From positions 22,484 through 86,483 of the forward strand of contig JAFLSR010000006.1 in NCBI GenBank assembly GCA_022510845.1: a DNA stretch of 64,000 nt, read 5' to 3'. This document shows positions 36,764 to 44,240 of the stretch, piece after piece. Both the position numbers and the translations under genes were made by a program. Position 1 is the first letter of the stretch; each line of letters starts with the position of its first letter. Source of the DNA: Treponema sp. (GTDB lineage Bacteria > Spirochaetota > Spirochaetia > Treponematales > Treponemataceae). The notes beneath the pieces are model-generated. The model was not told the DNA's origin. It saw only the letters and a list, made by a program, of their open reading frames with translations, and made no database searches.

Positions 36764-38758
36764 CTATTTTGAGTACATCGACTTGATTTCCTTCGCGTAG
36801 ATTTTTTCGATTTGATGGCGCATGACAGTCTGCTTCGCGTTTATCTCTTTTCCGATTTTGAAACTTTCAGGAAGAAGGACGAATCGCGCCACGCGCTCGC
36901 AAGTACGGAAGCCGTTTTTTCCGTCCACGAGGCTGTCGATTTCCTCGCGAATCAGATTGCGGAATTCGCTGGTTTCCAAAAGCGTGTCGTAGGAATCGTA
37001 ATAGATTCTGTTTTCGCCCGCGAACTGGAGGGCGGCGTCTTTTTGCGGAACGATGAGGGCGGCGATGTATTTCCGGTCCTGTCCTACGACCACGGCGGAC
37101 TCCACGAATTTTGAACGGCAAATCGCGTTCTCAACCATTTGAGGCTCGATGTTTTCGCCGTCCAAAAGAACAATCGTGTCTTTCGCGCGCCCCGTAATCG
37201 CGATTTCGTTCCAAAAAGAGAGCATCGCGATGTCGCCAGTGTTTATCCAGCCGTCTTTGTCCAAAACTTTTTGCGTGATGTCGGGGCGGCGGTAATATCC
37301 CTTCATCACTTGGCGGCCGCGCGCGAAAAGCAAGCCGCGTTTTCCTGCGGCAAGAGGAGTTCCGCTCAAAGGAATTCCGTCTTTTTGCGCCACGACTTTC
37401 ACTTCCGCGCTTGGGAAGACCTTGCCCACGCAGCCAGAACGGGTTCGAACCGGACTTCCCATCGCAAGGAATGGCGCGGTCTCCGTCATTCCGTAGCAGT
37501 CCAAAAGTTTTACGCCGAGCGTCCTGAAAAACAAGTCGGCTTCCCGTTGGAGCGAACCGCCGCCGCAAAGCAACGCGCGGATTTTCCCGCCAAGTCGCTT
37601 CCTTATTCTTCGGAACACAATCAAATAGCAGAGCCAATAAAAAGGCGAAAGGATGGCGAAAGGAATGATGCTGTAGATTTTGTCAATCACGCTCGTCTTG
37701 AGAGAAAAATGGCATACGAGCGAAAAAAATCTGTCGTGCGCCCAAGTCCATGCGGCTCCGATTTTCATCGAAAAATTGAAGAACAGCAACGCAAGGCGGT
37801 TTTTGCTCTTCTTTTTTTTGGAACGATAAAAACTTTGCACGAAGGCATCCCAAAGGCGCGGAACGCCCGCAATCCACTGCGGATGAATCGCATCGATGTC
37901 TTCCTGCATAATCGATATGGCGGGCTTTGAATACGCGATTCCGCTTTTCAGCGTGATGGCAAAATAAGTGAGGGCGCGTTCCATTATGTGCCAAACGGGA
38001 AGCACGGAAAGCCACATATCGCCTTCACGCGCCGTAGCCAAAACATCGTGCGCCACTTCGCACTGCGCAATGAAATTGTCGTGGGTGAGCATCACGCCTT
38101 TCGGAGTGCCGGTGGTGCCGCTCGTGAAAATCACGGTCGCGACATCGCCGCCTTCGGTCTTTTCCATTTCGGCTTCCACGGACTTCCGCATCGCGGCGGT
38201 GGAACGGCGTGCCATGTCCTCCAAATCGATGAATTTGTGGACGCGGATTCCGAGCAATGCTGCACGTTCCATTGTCAAATCCGACGGCGTATCGAACAAA
38301 ATCGCGTCCTTCAACGAGGGCACTTCTTCCACTTTTTCCAGAACCTTGTCAAGCTGCCGCTCGTTTTCAAAAAAGCAGGTTCGGCAGTTCGTGAAATTCA
38401 GGATAAAGCGGATTTCGCTTCCCATCGAATCGCATCCGCGCGGAACGTCCACCGCCCCCAAAGAAAGCAGCGCGAGGTCGGTCAAAAGCCATTCGCGGCG
38501 GTTGTCGCTGATAATTCCAACAAGGTCGCCGCGCGACACGCCCAAATCCCGAAGAACGCACGCCATGTCCAAAACGCGGAGATACACAAGACCGTATCTT
38601 TGCACGTCGTAAGTTCCAAGTTCGTTCTTGTACGACTGCAACACAATGTCGCCGCATTCTTCGGCGCGGCGTTTAAAAAGAAGAGGCAAATTTTTCGGCA
38701 GAGATTCTTTTTTTTCGCGGAGATTCAGAATCTTTTTCACTTTGTCAATCTTTCCCAT
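36764..38758 (-). CDS. Long-chain acyl-CoA synthetase-like AMP-binding protein
   Basis: The 664-residue enzyme should activate fatty acids to acyl-CoA through an acyl-adenylate. The adenylation signature TSGTTGTPKG is near residue 213. Later motifs include YGMTET near 405, GWINTGD near 510 and the hinge region GRAKDTIVL near 530. The strongly basic, hydrophobic middle (about 305-365) may bind the membrane, as in other long-chain synthetases. The start follows GAGGAG and a good promoter. It is monocistronic and divergent from fba. Specific chain-length preference cannot be read from the sequence. Confidence 0.9.
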   Translation of the reverse strand: MGKIDKVKKILNLREKKESLPKNLPLLFKRRAEECGDIVLQSYKNELGTYDVQRYGLVYLRVLDMACVLRDLGVSRGDLVGIISDNRREWLLTDLALLSLGAVDVPRGCDSMGSEIRFILNFTNCRTCFFENERQLDKVLEKVEEVPSLKDAILFDTPSDLTMERAALLGIRVHKFIDLEDMARRSTAAMRKSVEAEMEKTEGGDVATVIFTSGTTGTPKGVMLTHDNFIAQCEVAHDVLATAREGDMWLSVLPVWHIMERALTYFAITLKSGIAYSKPAISIMQEDIDAIHPQWIAGVPRLWDAFVQSFYRSKKKKSKNRLALLFFNFSMKIGAAWTWAHDRFFSLVCHFSLKTSVIDKIYSIIPFAILSPFYWLCYLIVFRRIRKRLGGKIRALLCGGGSLQREADLFFRTLGVKLLDCYGMTETAPFLAMGSPVRTRSGCVGKVFPSAEVKVVAQKDGIPLSGTPLAAGKRGLLFARGRQVMKGYYRRPDITQKVLDKDGWINTGDIAMLSFWNEIAITGRAKDTIVLLDGENIEPQMVENAICRSKFVESAVVVGQDRKYIAALIVPQKDAALQFAGENRIYYDSYDTLLETSEFRNLIREEIDSLVDGKNGFRTCERVARFVLLPESFKIGKEINAKQTVMRHQIEKIYAKEIKSMYSK

Positions 38759-38778
38759 TTGTCTCCTCGTGAATTTTC

Positions 38779-38807
38779 AGTATAAACGATAACAAATAGA
38801 ATTTCAA
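38779..38807 (-). promoter_or_regulatory. Promoter of the acyl-CoA synthetase gene
   Basis: On the minus strand TTGAAA (38807-38802) and TATACT (38784-38779) are 17 bp apart. The leader is about 14 nt and contains GAGGAG. Confidence 0.75.
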
Positions 38808-38857
38808 GCGGTGATTCAAGGCAAGCCTTTGGCGGCGACACAAGCGGGAAATTTCAC

Positions 38858-38886
38858 TTGATTTAAAAGCGAATTCGCTGTAAAAT
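38858..38886 (+). promoter_or_regulatory. Promoter of fba
   Basis: TTGATT (38858-38863) and TAAAAT (38881-38886) are 17 bp apart, with TG one base before the -10 box. The predicted leader to the fba ATG is about 160 nt and is highly structured. Confidence 0.65.
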
Positions 38887-38904
38887 ATTCTAGCGATTTT
38901 TAAA

Positions 38905-38944
38905 ATGGCAAAAATCCGCACTGTTGGCGCGACGTTTTTGCCAT
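38905..38944 (+). promoter_or_regulatory. First inverted repeat of the fba leader
   Basis: ATGGCAAAAA (38905-38914) pairs perfectly with TTTTTGCCAT (38935-38944) across 20 nt. It lies about 10 nt into the predicted transcript. Confidence 0.6.
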
Positions 38945-39001
38945 GAAAGTTCATGCTTTCGCACGGGCTTTCATATTTTATCTGTGCGCTCGCCGCACGT
39001 C

Positions 39002-39039
39002 AAAAATCCAGGCACGAAATTTTTCGGGTTTGGATTTTT
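39002..39039 (+). promoter_or_regulatory. Second inverted repeat of the fba leader, next to the ribosome site
   Basis: AAAAATCCA (39002-39010) pairs with TGGATTTTT (39031-39039) and encloses a CGAAA/TTTCG stem. It ends 1-2 nt before TAGGAG. Its 3' arm can instead pair with AAAAATCC at 38910-38917 in the first repeat. Confidence 0.6.
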
Positions 39040-39051
39040 ATAGGAGTATCT

Positions 39052-40050
39052 ATGTTCAGCTACAAGGACATCGGCCTCGTGAACACAAAGGATATGTTCG
39101 CAAAGGCTATGAAAGGCGGATACGCGATTCCCGCGTACAATTTCAACAATATGGAACAGATGCAGGCAATCATCCAGGCTTGCGTGGAAACGAAGTCGCC
39201 GGTGATTTTGCAGGTTTCAAAGGGTGCGCGCGCTTATGCCGACAAATTCATCCTGCGCAACATGGCGCGTGGCGCGGTGGAATACGCCGAAGAACTCGGA
39301 TGCAAGATTCCAATCGTCCTCCACTTGGACCACGGCCCGAATTTCGAAGTTGCCAAGGACTGCATCGACAACGGATTTTCTTCGGTGATGATTGACGGCT
39401 CTGCCCTCCCCTACGACGAGAATGTCGCGCTCACGAAAAAAGTCGTGGACTACGCGCACCAGTACGATGTTACGGTTGAAGGCGAACTCGGAGTTTTGGC
39501 AGGAGTCGAGGACGACGTTGTGGCGGCAGAAAGCCACTACACCAAGCCCGAGGAAGTGCAGGACTTCGTTTCAAAGACAGGATGCGATTCGCTTGCAATC
39601 TCAATCGGCACTTCTCACGGACGATGCAAATTCACGCCCGAACAGTGCACTCGCAATGCTGACGGAGTTTTGATTCCGCCGCCGCTCGCGTTCGACGTTC
39701 TTGAAGGCGTTGAGCAAAAGCTTCCAGGCTTCCCGATTGTCCTTCACGGCTCTTCTTCCGTTCCGATGGAATATGTACGAATCATCGAACAGTTCGGCGG
39801 AAAGATTCCCGATTCAGTTGGAATCCCGGAAGAGCAGTTGAGAAAGGCGGCCAAGTCAGCGGTCTGCAAAATCAACATCGATTCGGACGGACGGCTTGCG
39901 ATGACCGCGGCGATTCGAAAATTCTTTGCCGAAAATCCAGGCAAATTCGACCCGCGCGAATATCTCGGACCTGCACGCGAAGAACTTAAGAAGATGTACA
40001 TGCACAAGAACATCGAAGTTCTCGGCTCGGCAGGCCACGCGCTCGACTAG
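39052..40050 (+). CDS. fba: Class II fructose-1,6-bisphosphate aldolase
   Basis: This zinc enzyme interconverts fructose-1,6-bisphosphate with dihydroxyacetone phosphate and glyceraldehyde-3-phosphate in glycolysis. The 332-residue protein shows the class II motifs: VLHLDHGPN near 88-96 (catalytic Asp and metal His), AISIGTSHGR near 183, and IVLHGSSSVP near 228-237. It ends with the C-terminal region typical of the long-chain form. The start at 39052 is fixed by TAGGAG; an upstream reading from 38953 passes through leader hairpins. It is monocistronic. Confidence 0.96.
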   Translation: MFSYKDIGLVNTKDMFAKAMKGGYAIPAYNFNNMEQMQAIIQACVETKSPVILQVSKGARAYADKFILRNMARGAVEYAEELGCKIPIVLHLDHGPNFEVAKDCIDNGFSSVMIDGSALPYDENVALTKKVVDYAHQYDVTVEGELGVLAGVEDDVVAAESHYTKPEEVQDFVSKTGCDSLAISIGTSHGRCKFTPEQCTRNADGVLIPPPLAFDVLEGVEQKLPGFPIVLHGSSSVPMEYVRIIEQFGGKIPDSVGIPEEQLRKAAKSAVCKINIDSDGRLAMTAAIRKFFAENPGKFDPREYLGPAREELKKMYMHKNIEVLGSAGHALD

Positions 40051-40139
40051 GAAAAATTCCAAACGCCAAGGCGGATTTTGTTTTTACGTGGCGCAAGGCT
40101 TCGTAAGGCAAAATCCGTCGAAAAACTCATTCCTCAATA

Positions 40140-40183
40140 TTTCCGACATTTTTAAAAATTTCAGTTTTTGAAAATGTCGGAAA
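40140..40183. repeat. 13-bp perfect inverted repeat between fba and the ABC exporter
   Basis: TTTCCGACATTTT (40140-40152) pairs with AAAATGTCGGAAA (40171-40183). It stands between CGGATTTTG/CAAAATCCG (40072-40080 with 40109-40117) and GCGATTT/AAATCGC (about 40185-40212). The three stems fill the 185-bp gap. The first may help end fba transcription, but lacks a T tract. Confidence 0.6.
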
Positions 40184-40235
40184 CGCGATTTCGTAGCGAA
40201 GCGAAAAATCGCAGTCGATAAGCAACTTTTTCTTT

Positions 40236-41999
40236 ATGACAAAAGATTTTTCGGCACGCCCGATCAAAGTTTTCCTTTCGTATTTCTCGCCGCACAAAAA
40301 ACTTTTCGCGCTTGACTTGATTTGCGCGACGTTCATAGCGGCGGTGGACGTCTCTTTTCCGATGCTCAGCCGCTGGGCAATCGACGCTGTGATTCCGAAG
40401 CAGAATTTTCGCGCGTTCTTCACTTTGATTCTCGCGATTTTTGCAGCGTACATCTTCCGCAAAATCTGCTCGTATTCCGTAACCTACTGGGGGCACGTTT
40501 TCGGAAACCTCGTGGAAGCGGATATGCGGCGCGACATTTTCGAGCAAATCGAGCGGCAGTCGTTTTCGTTCTTCGACAAGAACCGCACGGGCGCGCTGAT
40601 GAGCCGCGTGACAAACGACTTGTTCGACATAACGGAATTGGCGCACCACGGTCCGGAAGACGTATGGATTTCGCTTTTGACGCTTTTCGGCGCGTGCTTT
40701 TTGCTTTTCAAAATCCGAATGGAACTCGCGCTGATTGTTTTCGCCTTCCTTCCGATAGCAATCGCCATAGTGATGATTTCGCGCAAAAGCCTCATGCGCT
40801 CTTCAAGGAAGGTCAAGGAAACGACGGCGGAAATCAATTCCGCAATCGAATCGAGCGTCTCGGGAATAAGGGCAACTCAGGCATTTACGAACGAAGAATT
40901 CGAAAAGGAAAAATTCGACGCAGGAAACAAGAATTTCGTCCGCGCGAAGCAGGAACGCTACAAGGCGATGGCGACGTTCCAGTCCAACATCGAATTCGCG
41001 AACAACATATTGTACCTCGTCGTTTTGGCAGCGGGCGGACTTTTCATAATGGGCGGAAAGATGCGGGTTTCGGATTTGGTTGCGGCGAATTTGTTCGTGG
41101 CGGCGTTCACCGCCCCAATCGGAAAGCTTTCTTTTTTCGCGGAACTTTTCACGACCGGAATGGCAGGGTTTTCGCGCTTCCTCGAACTCATGCGCACCGA
41201 CACTTCGATAAAAGACGCGAACGATGCCGTGGAAATCGTCGCGCGCGGAAACATAAAATTCGAGGACGTGGGATTTTCATACAACGAAAATTTCCCCGTG
41301 CTGAAAAACGTAAGCTTTGAAATACGCGCCGGAGAAAAATTCGCGCTCGTGGGAACTTCGGGCGGCGGCAAGACCACGATTTGCAACCTGATTCCGCGGT
41401 TCTACGAAGCGAACGAAGGGCGAATTCTTCTGGACGGAATCGACATCAAAAAAATCAAAGTGAAAAATTTGCGCGAGCAAATCGGAATCGTGCAGCAGGA
41501 AGTCTTCCTTTTCGCAGGCACTGTCCGAGAAAACATCGCCTACGGAAAAGCGGGGGCGAGTTTCGAAGAAATCGTGAGCGCGGCAAAACGCGCAGAAATC
41601 CATGACGACATTATGAAGATGCCGCAAGGATACGACACGATTGTGGGAGAACGCGGAATCACGCTTTCGGGCGGGCAAAAGCAGCGCGTTTCCATCGCAC
41701 GATGCTTTTTGAAAAATCCGCCGATACTCATTCTGGACGAAGCGACAAGCGCGCTCGATTCTGCCACGGAAGCGAAAATACAGGGCGCGTTCGACTCGCT
41801 TTCGGAAGGACGCACAACGATAGTAATCGCGCACAGGCTTTCCACAATCCGCAACGCCGACAACATCGCGGTGATTGGCGAACACGGAATCACGGAAAGC
41901 GGCACGCATGACGCGCTCATTGCAAAATCAGGCGAATACAAGAGGCTTTGCGAAAGCCAGTTCGCAGGACAATCACAGCGTCTTGAAAAAAGCCTTTAA
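40236..41999 (+). CDS. ABC exporter, MsbA/multidrug type (half transporter)
   Basis: The 587-residue protein fuses a six-segment membrane domain (about residues 15-315) to an ATPase domain. Walker A is GTSGGGKTT near 372, the Q-loop IVQQEVFLF near 415, the signature LSGGQKQRVS near 475, Walker B ILILDEATSALD near 500 and the switch His in VIAHRLST near 530. Such homodimers export lipids or drugs; the substrate cannot be read from the sequence. No ribosome site precedes the ATG, and a -10 box at leaderless distance is not clear either. It overlaps the convergent TfoX-like gene by 27 bp. Confidence 0.92.
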   Translation: MTKDFSARPIKVFLSYFSPHKKLFALDLICATFIAAVDVSFPMLSRWAIDAVIPKQNFRAFFTLILAIFAAYIFRKICSYSVTYWGHVFGNLVEADMRRDIFEQIERQSFSFFDKNRTGALMSRVTNDLFDITELAHHGPEDVWISLLTLFGACFLLFKIRMELALIVFAFLPIAIAIVMISRKSLMRSSRKVKETTAEINSAIESSVSGIRATQAFTNEEFEKEKFDAGNKNFVRAKQERYKAMATFQSNIEFANNILYLVVLAAGGLFIMGGKMRVSDLVAANLFVAAFTAPIGKLSFFAELFTTGMAGFSRFLELMRTDTSIKDANDAVEIVARGNIKFEDVGFSYNENFPVLKNVSFEIRAGEKFALVGTSGGGKTTICNLIPRFYEANEGRILLDGIDIKKIKVKNLREQIGIVQQEVFLFAGTVRENIAYGKAGASFEEIVSAAKRAEIHDDIMKMPQGYDTIVGERGITLSGGQKQRVSIARCFLKNPPILILDEATSALDSATEAKIQGAFDSLSEGRTTIVIAHRLSTIRNADNIAVIGEHGITESGTHDALIAKSGEYKRLCESQFAGQSQRLEKSL

Positions 42000-42230
42000 T
42001 TCCGTCTTCACAGAATCATCGAGTTGTTTGATTGCAACTCCGCGAATCGCCGCTTCCAAATGGTACAGAATGACGACGCAAGTATTGGGATAGGCTTCTT
42101 TTAAGCGGGAGACAGCCTGCTTGCTTCCGATTTCCTGCAATTCTCCAGCTGAATGGATTCCCACGGAACAAAGTTTTTTTTCCATGGTTTTTCCCAATCC
42201 CAGAGAAGCAAAAGACAAAGATGCCGCCAT
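41973..42230 (-). CDS. Stand-alone TfoX C-terminal domain protein
   Basis: The 85-residue protein matches the TfoX C-terminal domain, a small helix-hairpin-helix-like fold. Its hallmark LGLGKTMEKKLCSVGIHSAGELQEIG lies at about residues 9-34 (the family pattern is NLGP..E..L...GI.....L...G), followed by HLEAAIRG. In gamma-proteobacteria the domain is part of a competence regulator; here it is alone. The start at 42230 is chosen because AGAGGA precedes it; the ORF extends to 42305 without such a site. A link with the ComF-like gene would be speculative. Confidence 0.8.
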   Translation of the reverse strand: MAASLSFASLGLGKTMEKKLCSVGIHSAGELQEIGSKQAVSRLKEAYPNTCVVILYHLEAAIRGVAIKQLDDSVKTELKAFFKTL

Positions 42231-42335
42231 ACATTCCTCTAACTTTCTTAAAAAAACTCGTGCTTGCTGGCGCGGAAAGTTCGCCTTACATCGCGGACTA
42301 CGCAAAACCGCAGGTCGCGAAAAAACACGCGAATC

Positions 42336-43925
42336 CTACTCCGCCTTTGCGATCTTCCTGCCGTAAAGCCTGCCAAGAAATTCCAAATTCTCCGCGCGTT
42401 CTTTCGTGAGTTCCGACATTTCAAAACGCCAAGTCCAGTTCGCACCGACAGTGCTTGGGGTGTTCATCCTGCCCTCGCTCGAAACGCCGAGAATGTCCTG
42501 AATCGGAATCACAGCCATGTCCGCTGTGGAAGCGATTGCGCACCTAACAAGCGCGGCGCAAAGTTCGCCGGACGCGCACAACTTTCTAGCCTCGCTTTCG
42601 GATAATTTCTTTCCAAAAACATATTCGGCGACAAGTCGCACGGAAGCGTCGTCCGCGTTGTTGAGCCATCCTTGCATCGTGTCGTTGTCGTGAGTTCCTG
42701 TGTAGACCACGCAGTTCGAGCCATACATGTGCGGAAGGAAGGCGTTCGTCATGCCCCCAGCTCCCGCCTCGCCCACATCGAACGCGAATTGCAGGACCTT
42801 CATTCCCGGGAATTCAAAGTCGTCCCGCAAAGCGCGCACTTCGTCTGTTATCACGCCCAAGTCTTCTGCAATGATTGGAATCTCGCCCAACTGCTTTTTT
42901 ATTTCGGAAAAAAGCGCGTGGCGCGGACCTGCAATCCATTTTCCGCCGATGGCGTTTTCCGCGCCATAAGGCACAGACCAATACGATTCAAAGCCGCGGA
43001 AATGGTCGATGCGCACAAAATCGGTGAGTTCAAGGCAACGGCGGATTCGCTTTACCCACCAGTCGTAGTTTTCCGCCGCCATCGCATCCCAGTCGTACAG
43101 CGGATTTCCCCACAACTGTCCAGTCGCGCTGAAGTAGTCCGGCGGAACACCAGCGACGCATATCGGAGTGCCATCCTTTTGAAGTTGGAAAAGCCTTTGG
43201 TTCGCCCAGACATCGGCGGAATCGGGCGCGACGAAAATCGGGATGTCGCCGATGATTTTCACGCCTTTGGAATTGGCGTATTTTTTGAGCGCGCCCCATT
43301 GCTCCGCGAAGAAAAATTGAATCGTCTTTATGCGCTCGATTTCTTCAACATGGCTCGCATTCCATTCGGAGACTGCGGAAGCGTCGCAGGAAGCGAGGGG
43401 CTTTGGCCAAAATTTGAACCATATTCCGCTCGCCTTTTTCTTTTCCGCCTCCACATCGTAAAACGATTTTATGCTCATAAAATTGGCGAAATTGTCAAGC
43501 CACGCGGAATTGTCGTTTTTGAACGCCTCGTAGCGCGCGCGGTCTTGCGCCGAACAGTTTTTCTGAAAATATACGGCAGCCTTTTGCAGCGCGGGATTTT
43601 TCCAATACACGACCGCGCCAAAATCCACCGCGCCAGAATTCTTTATGTATTCAGGCGGAACGATTTCATCCTCGCTCGCCCAGCCCTTTTCTGCAAGCGC
43701 GTCAAGGTCGATTAAAAGCGGATTTCCCGCGAACGTGGAAAATGACGCATAGGGAGAATCGCCGTAGCCCGTAGGCCCGAGCGGAAGAATCTGCCACAGA
43801 GTCTGCCCTGCGCAAGAAAGCCAGTCAACGAATTTATAAGACGGCGCGCCCAAAGTTCCGATTCCGGGCGTTCCAGAAAATGACGTGGGATGAAGCAAAA
43901 TCCCGCTGGAGCGAATGTTTTTCAT
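42336..43925 (-). CDS. malQ: 4-alpha-glucanotransferase (amylomaltase)
   Basis: This GH77 enzyme transfers alpha-1,4-glucan segments and is used in maltodextrin and glycogen turnover. The 529-residue protein opens RSSGILLHPTSF, has the SPY-like substrate loop (GDSPYASFSTFAGNP near 60) and the acid/base region near IIAEDLG (about 360). The end IQDILG and GTHDND near 420 are diagnostic for the family. The start at 43925 is 6 nt from a -10 box with no ribosome site. The 315 bp upstream (to 44240) hold only this promoter and no convincing gene. Confidence 0.95.
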   Translation of the reverse strand: MKNIRSSGILLHPTSFSGTPGIGTLGAPSYKFVDWLSCAGQTLWQILPLGPTGYGDSPYASFSTFAGNPLLIDLDALAEKGWASEDEIVPPEYIKNSGAVDFGAVVYWKNPALQKAAVYFQKNCSAQDRARYEAFKNDNSAWLDNFANFMSIKSFYDVEAEKKKASGIWFKFWPKPLASCDASAVSEWNASHVEEIERIKTIQFFFAEQWGALKKYANSKGVKIIGDIPIFVAPDSADVWANQRLFQLQKDGTPICVAGVPPDYFSATGQLWGNPLYDWDAMAAENYDWWVKRIRRCLELTDFVRIDHFRGFESYWSVPYGAENAIGGKWIAGPRHALFSEIKKQLGEIPIIAEDLGVITDEVRALRDDFEFPGMKVLQFAFDVGEAGAGGMTNAFLPHMYGSNCVVYTGTHDNDTMQGWLNNADDASVRLVAEYVFGKKLSESEARKLCASGELCAALVRCAIASTADMAVIPIQDILGVSSEGRMNTPSTVGANWTWRFEMSELTKERAENLEFLGRLYGRKIAKAE

Positions 43926-43931
43926 TTTTTC

Positions 43932-43960
43932 AGTATGCACCGCAAAAAAAATCTTGTCAA
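43932..43960 (-). promoter_or_regulatory. Leaderless promoter of malQ
   Basis: On the minus strand a consensus TTGACA (43960-43955) lies 17 bp from CATACT (43937-43932). Six bases follow before the ATG, so the first transcribed base should be the A of the start codon. Confidence 0.7.
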
Positions 43961-44240
43961 GTTTTTTTGAAAAAAATCTGAAGCAAAGCATTCGCAACAC
44001 GTATGCCAAAATCGAAATTTGCCTGTTTTCAAAAAAACGCGCAAAAGTGATTTTCTAAATGCGGGACTTTGCGGCAAAAATTGAGGCGGCGAACTTTTTA
44101 CTTGTGCGAGAACGAAGCAAAAATGAAAGCCACTCCTTTGCGGCAGGTCAAATCGAAAAGCAAGGCGGGCGGCAGGCTGCGGCGACTTCATGTCGATGTT
44201 CTTGCGATAATTAAAAACGCGATTTTCTATGATTTCAATT

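Noticed and set aside
42231..42305. N-terminal extension of the TfoX-like protein
   Set aside because: The extra 25 residues are basic and unrelated to the domain, and the ribosome site AGAGGA marks the internal ATG at 42230.
43926..44240. Possible small genes in the 315-bp malQ upstream gap, e.g. a frame at 44069-44302
   Set aside because: It overlaps the end of the TPR gene, lacks a ribosome site or promoter, and its product is lysine/arginine-rich without a recognisable pattern.
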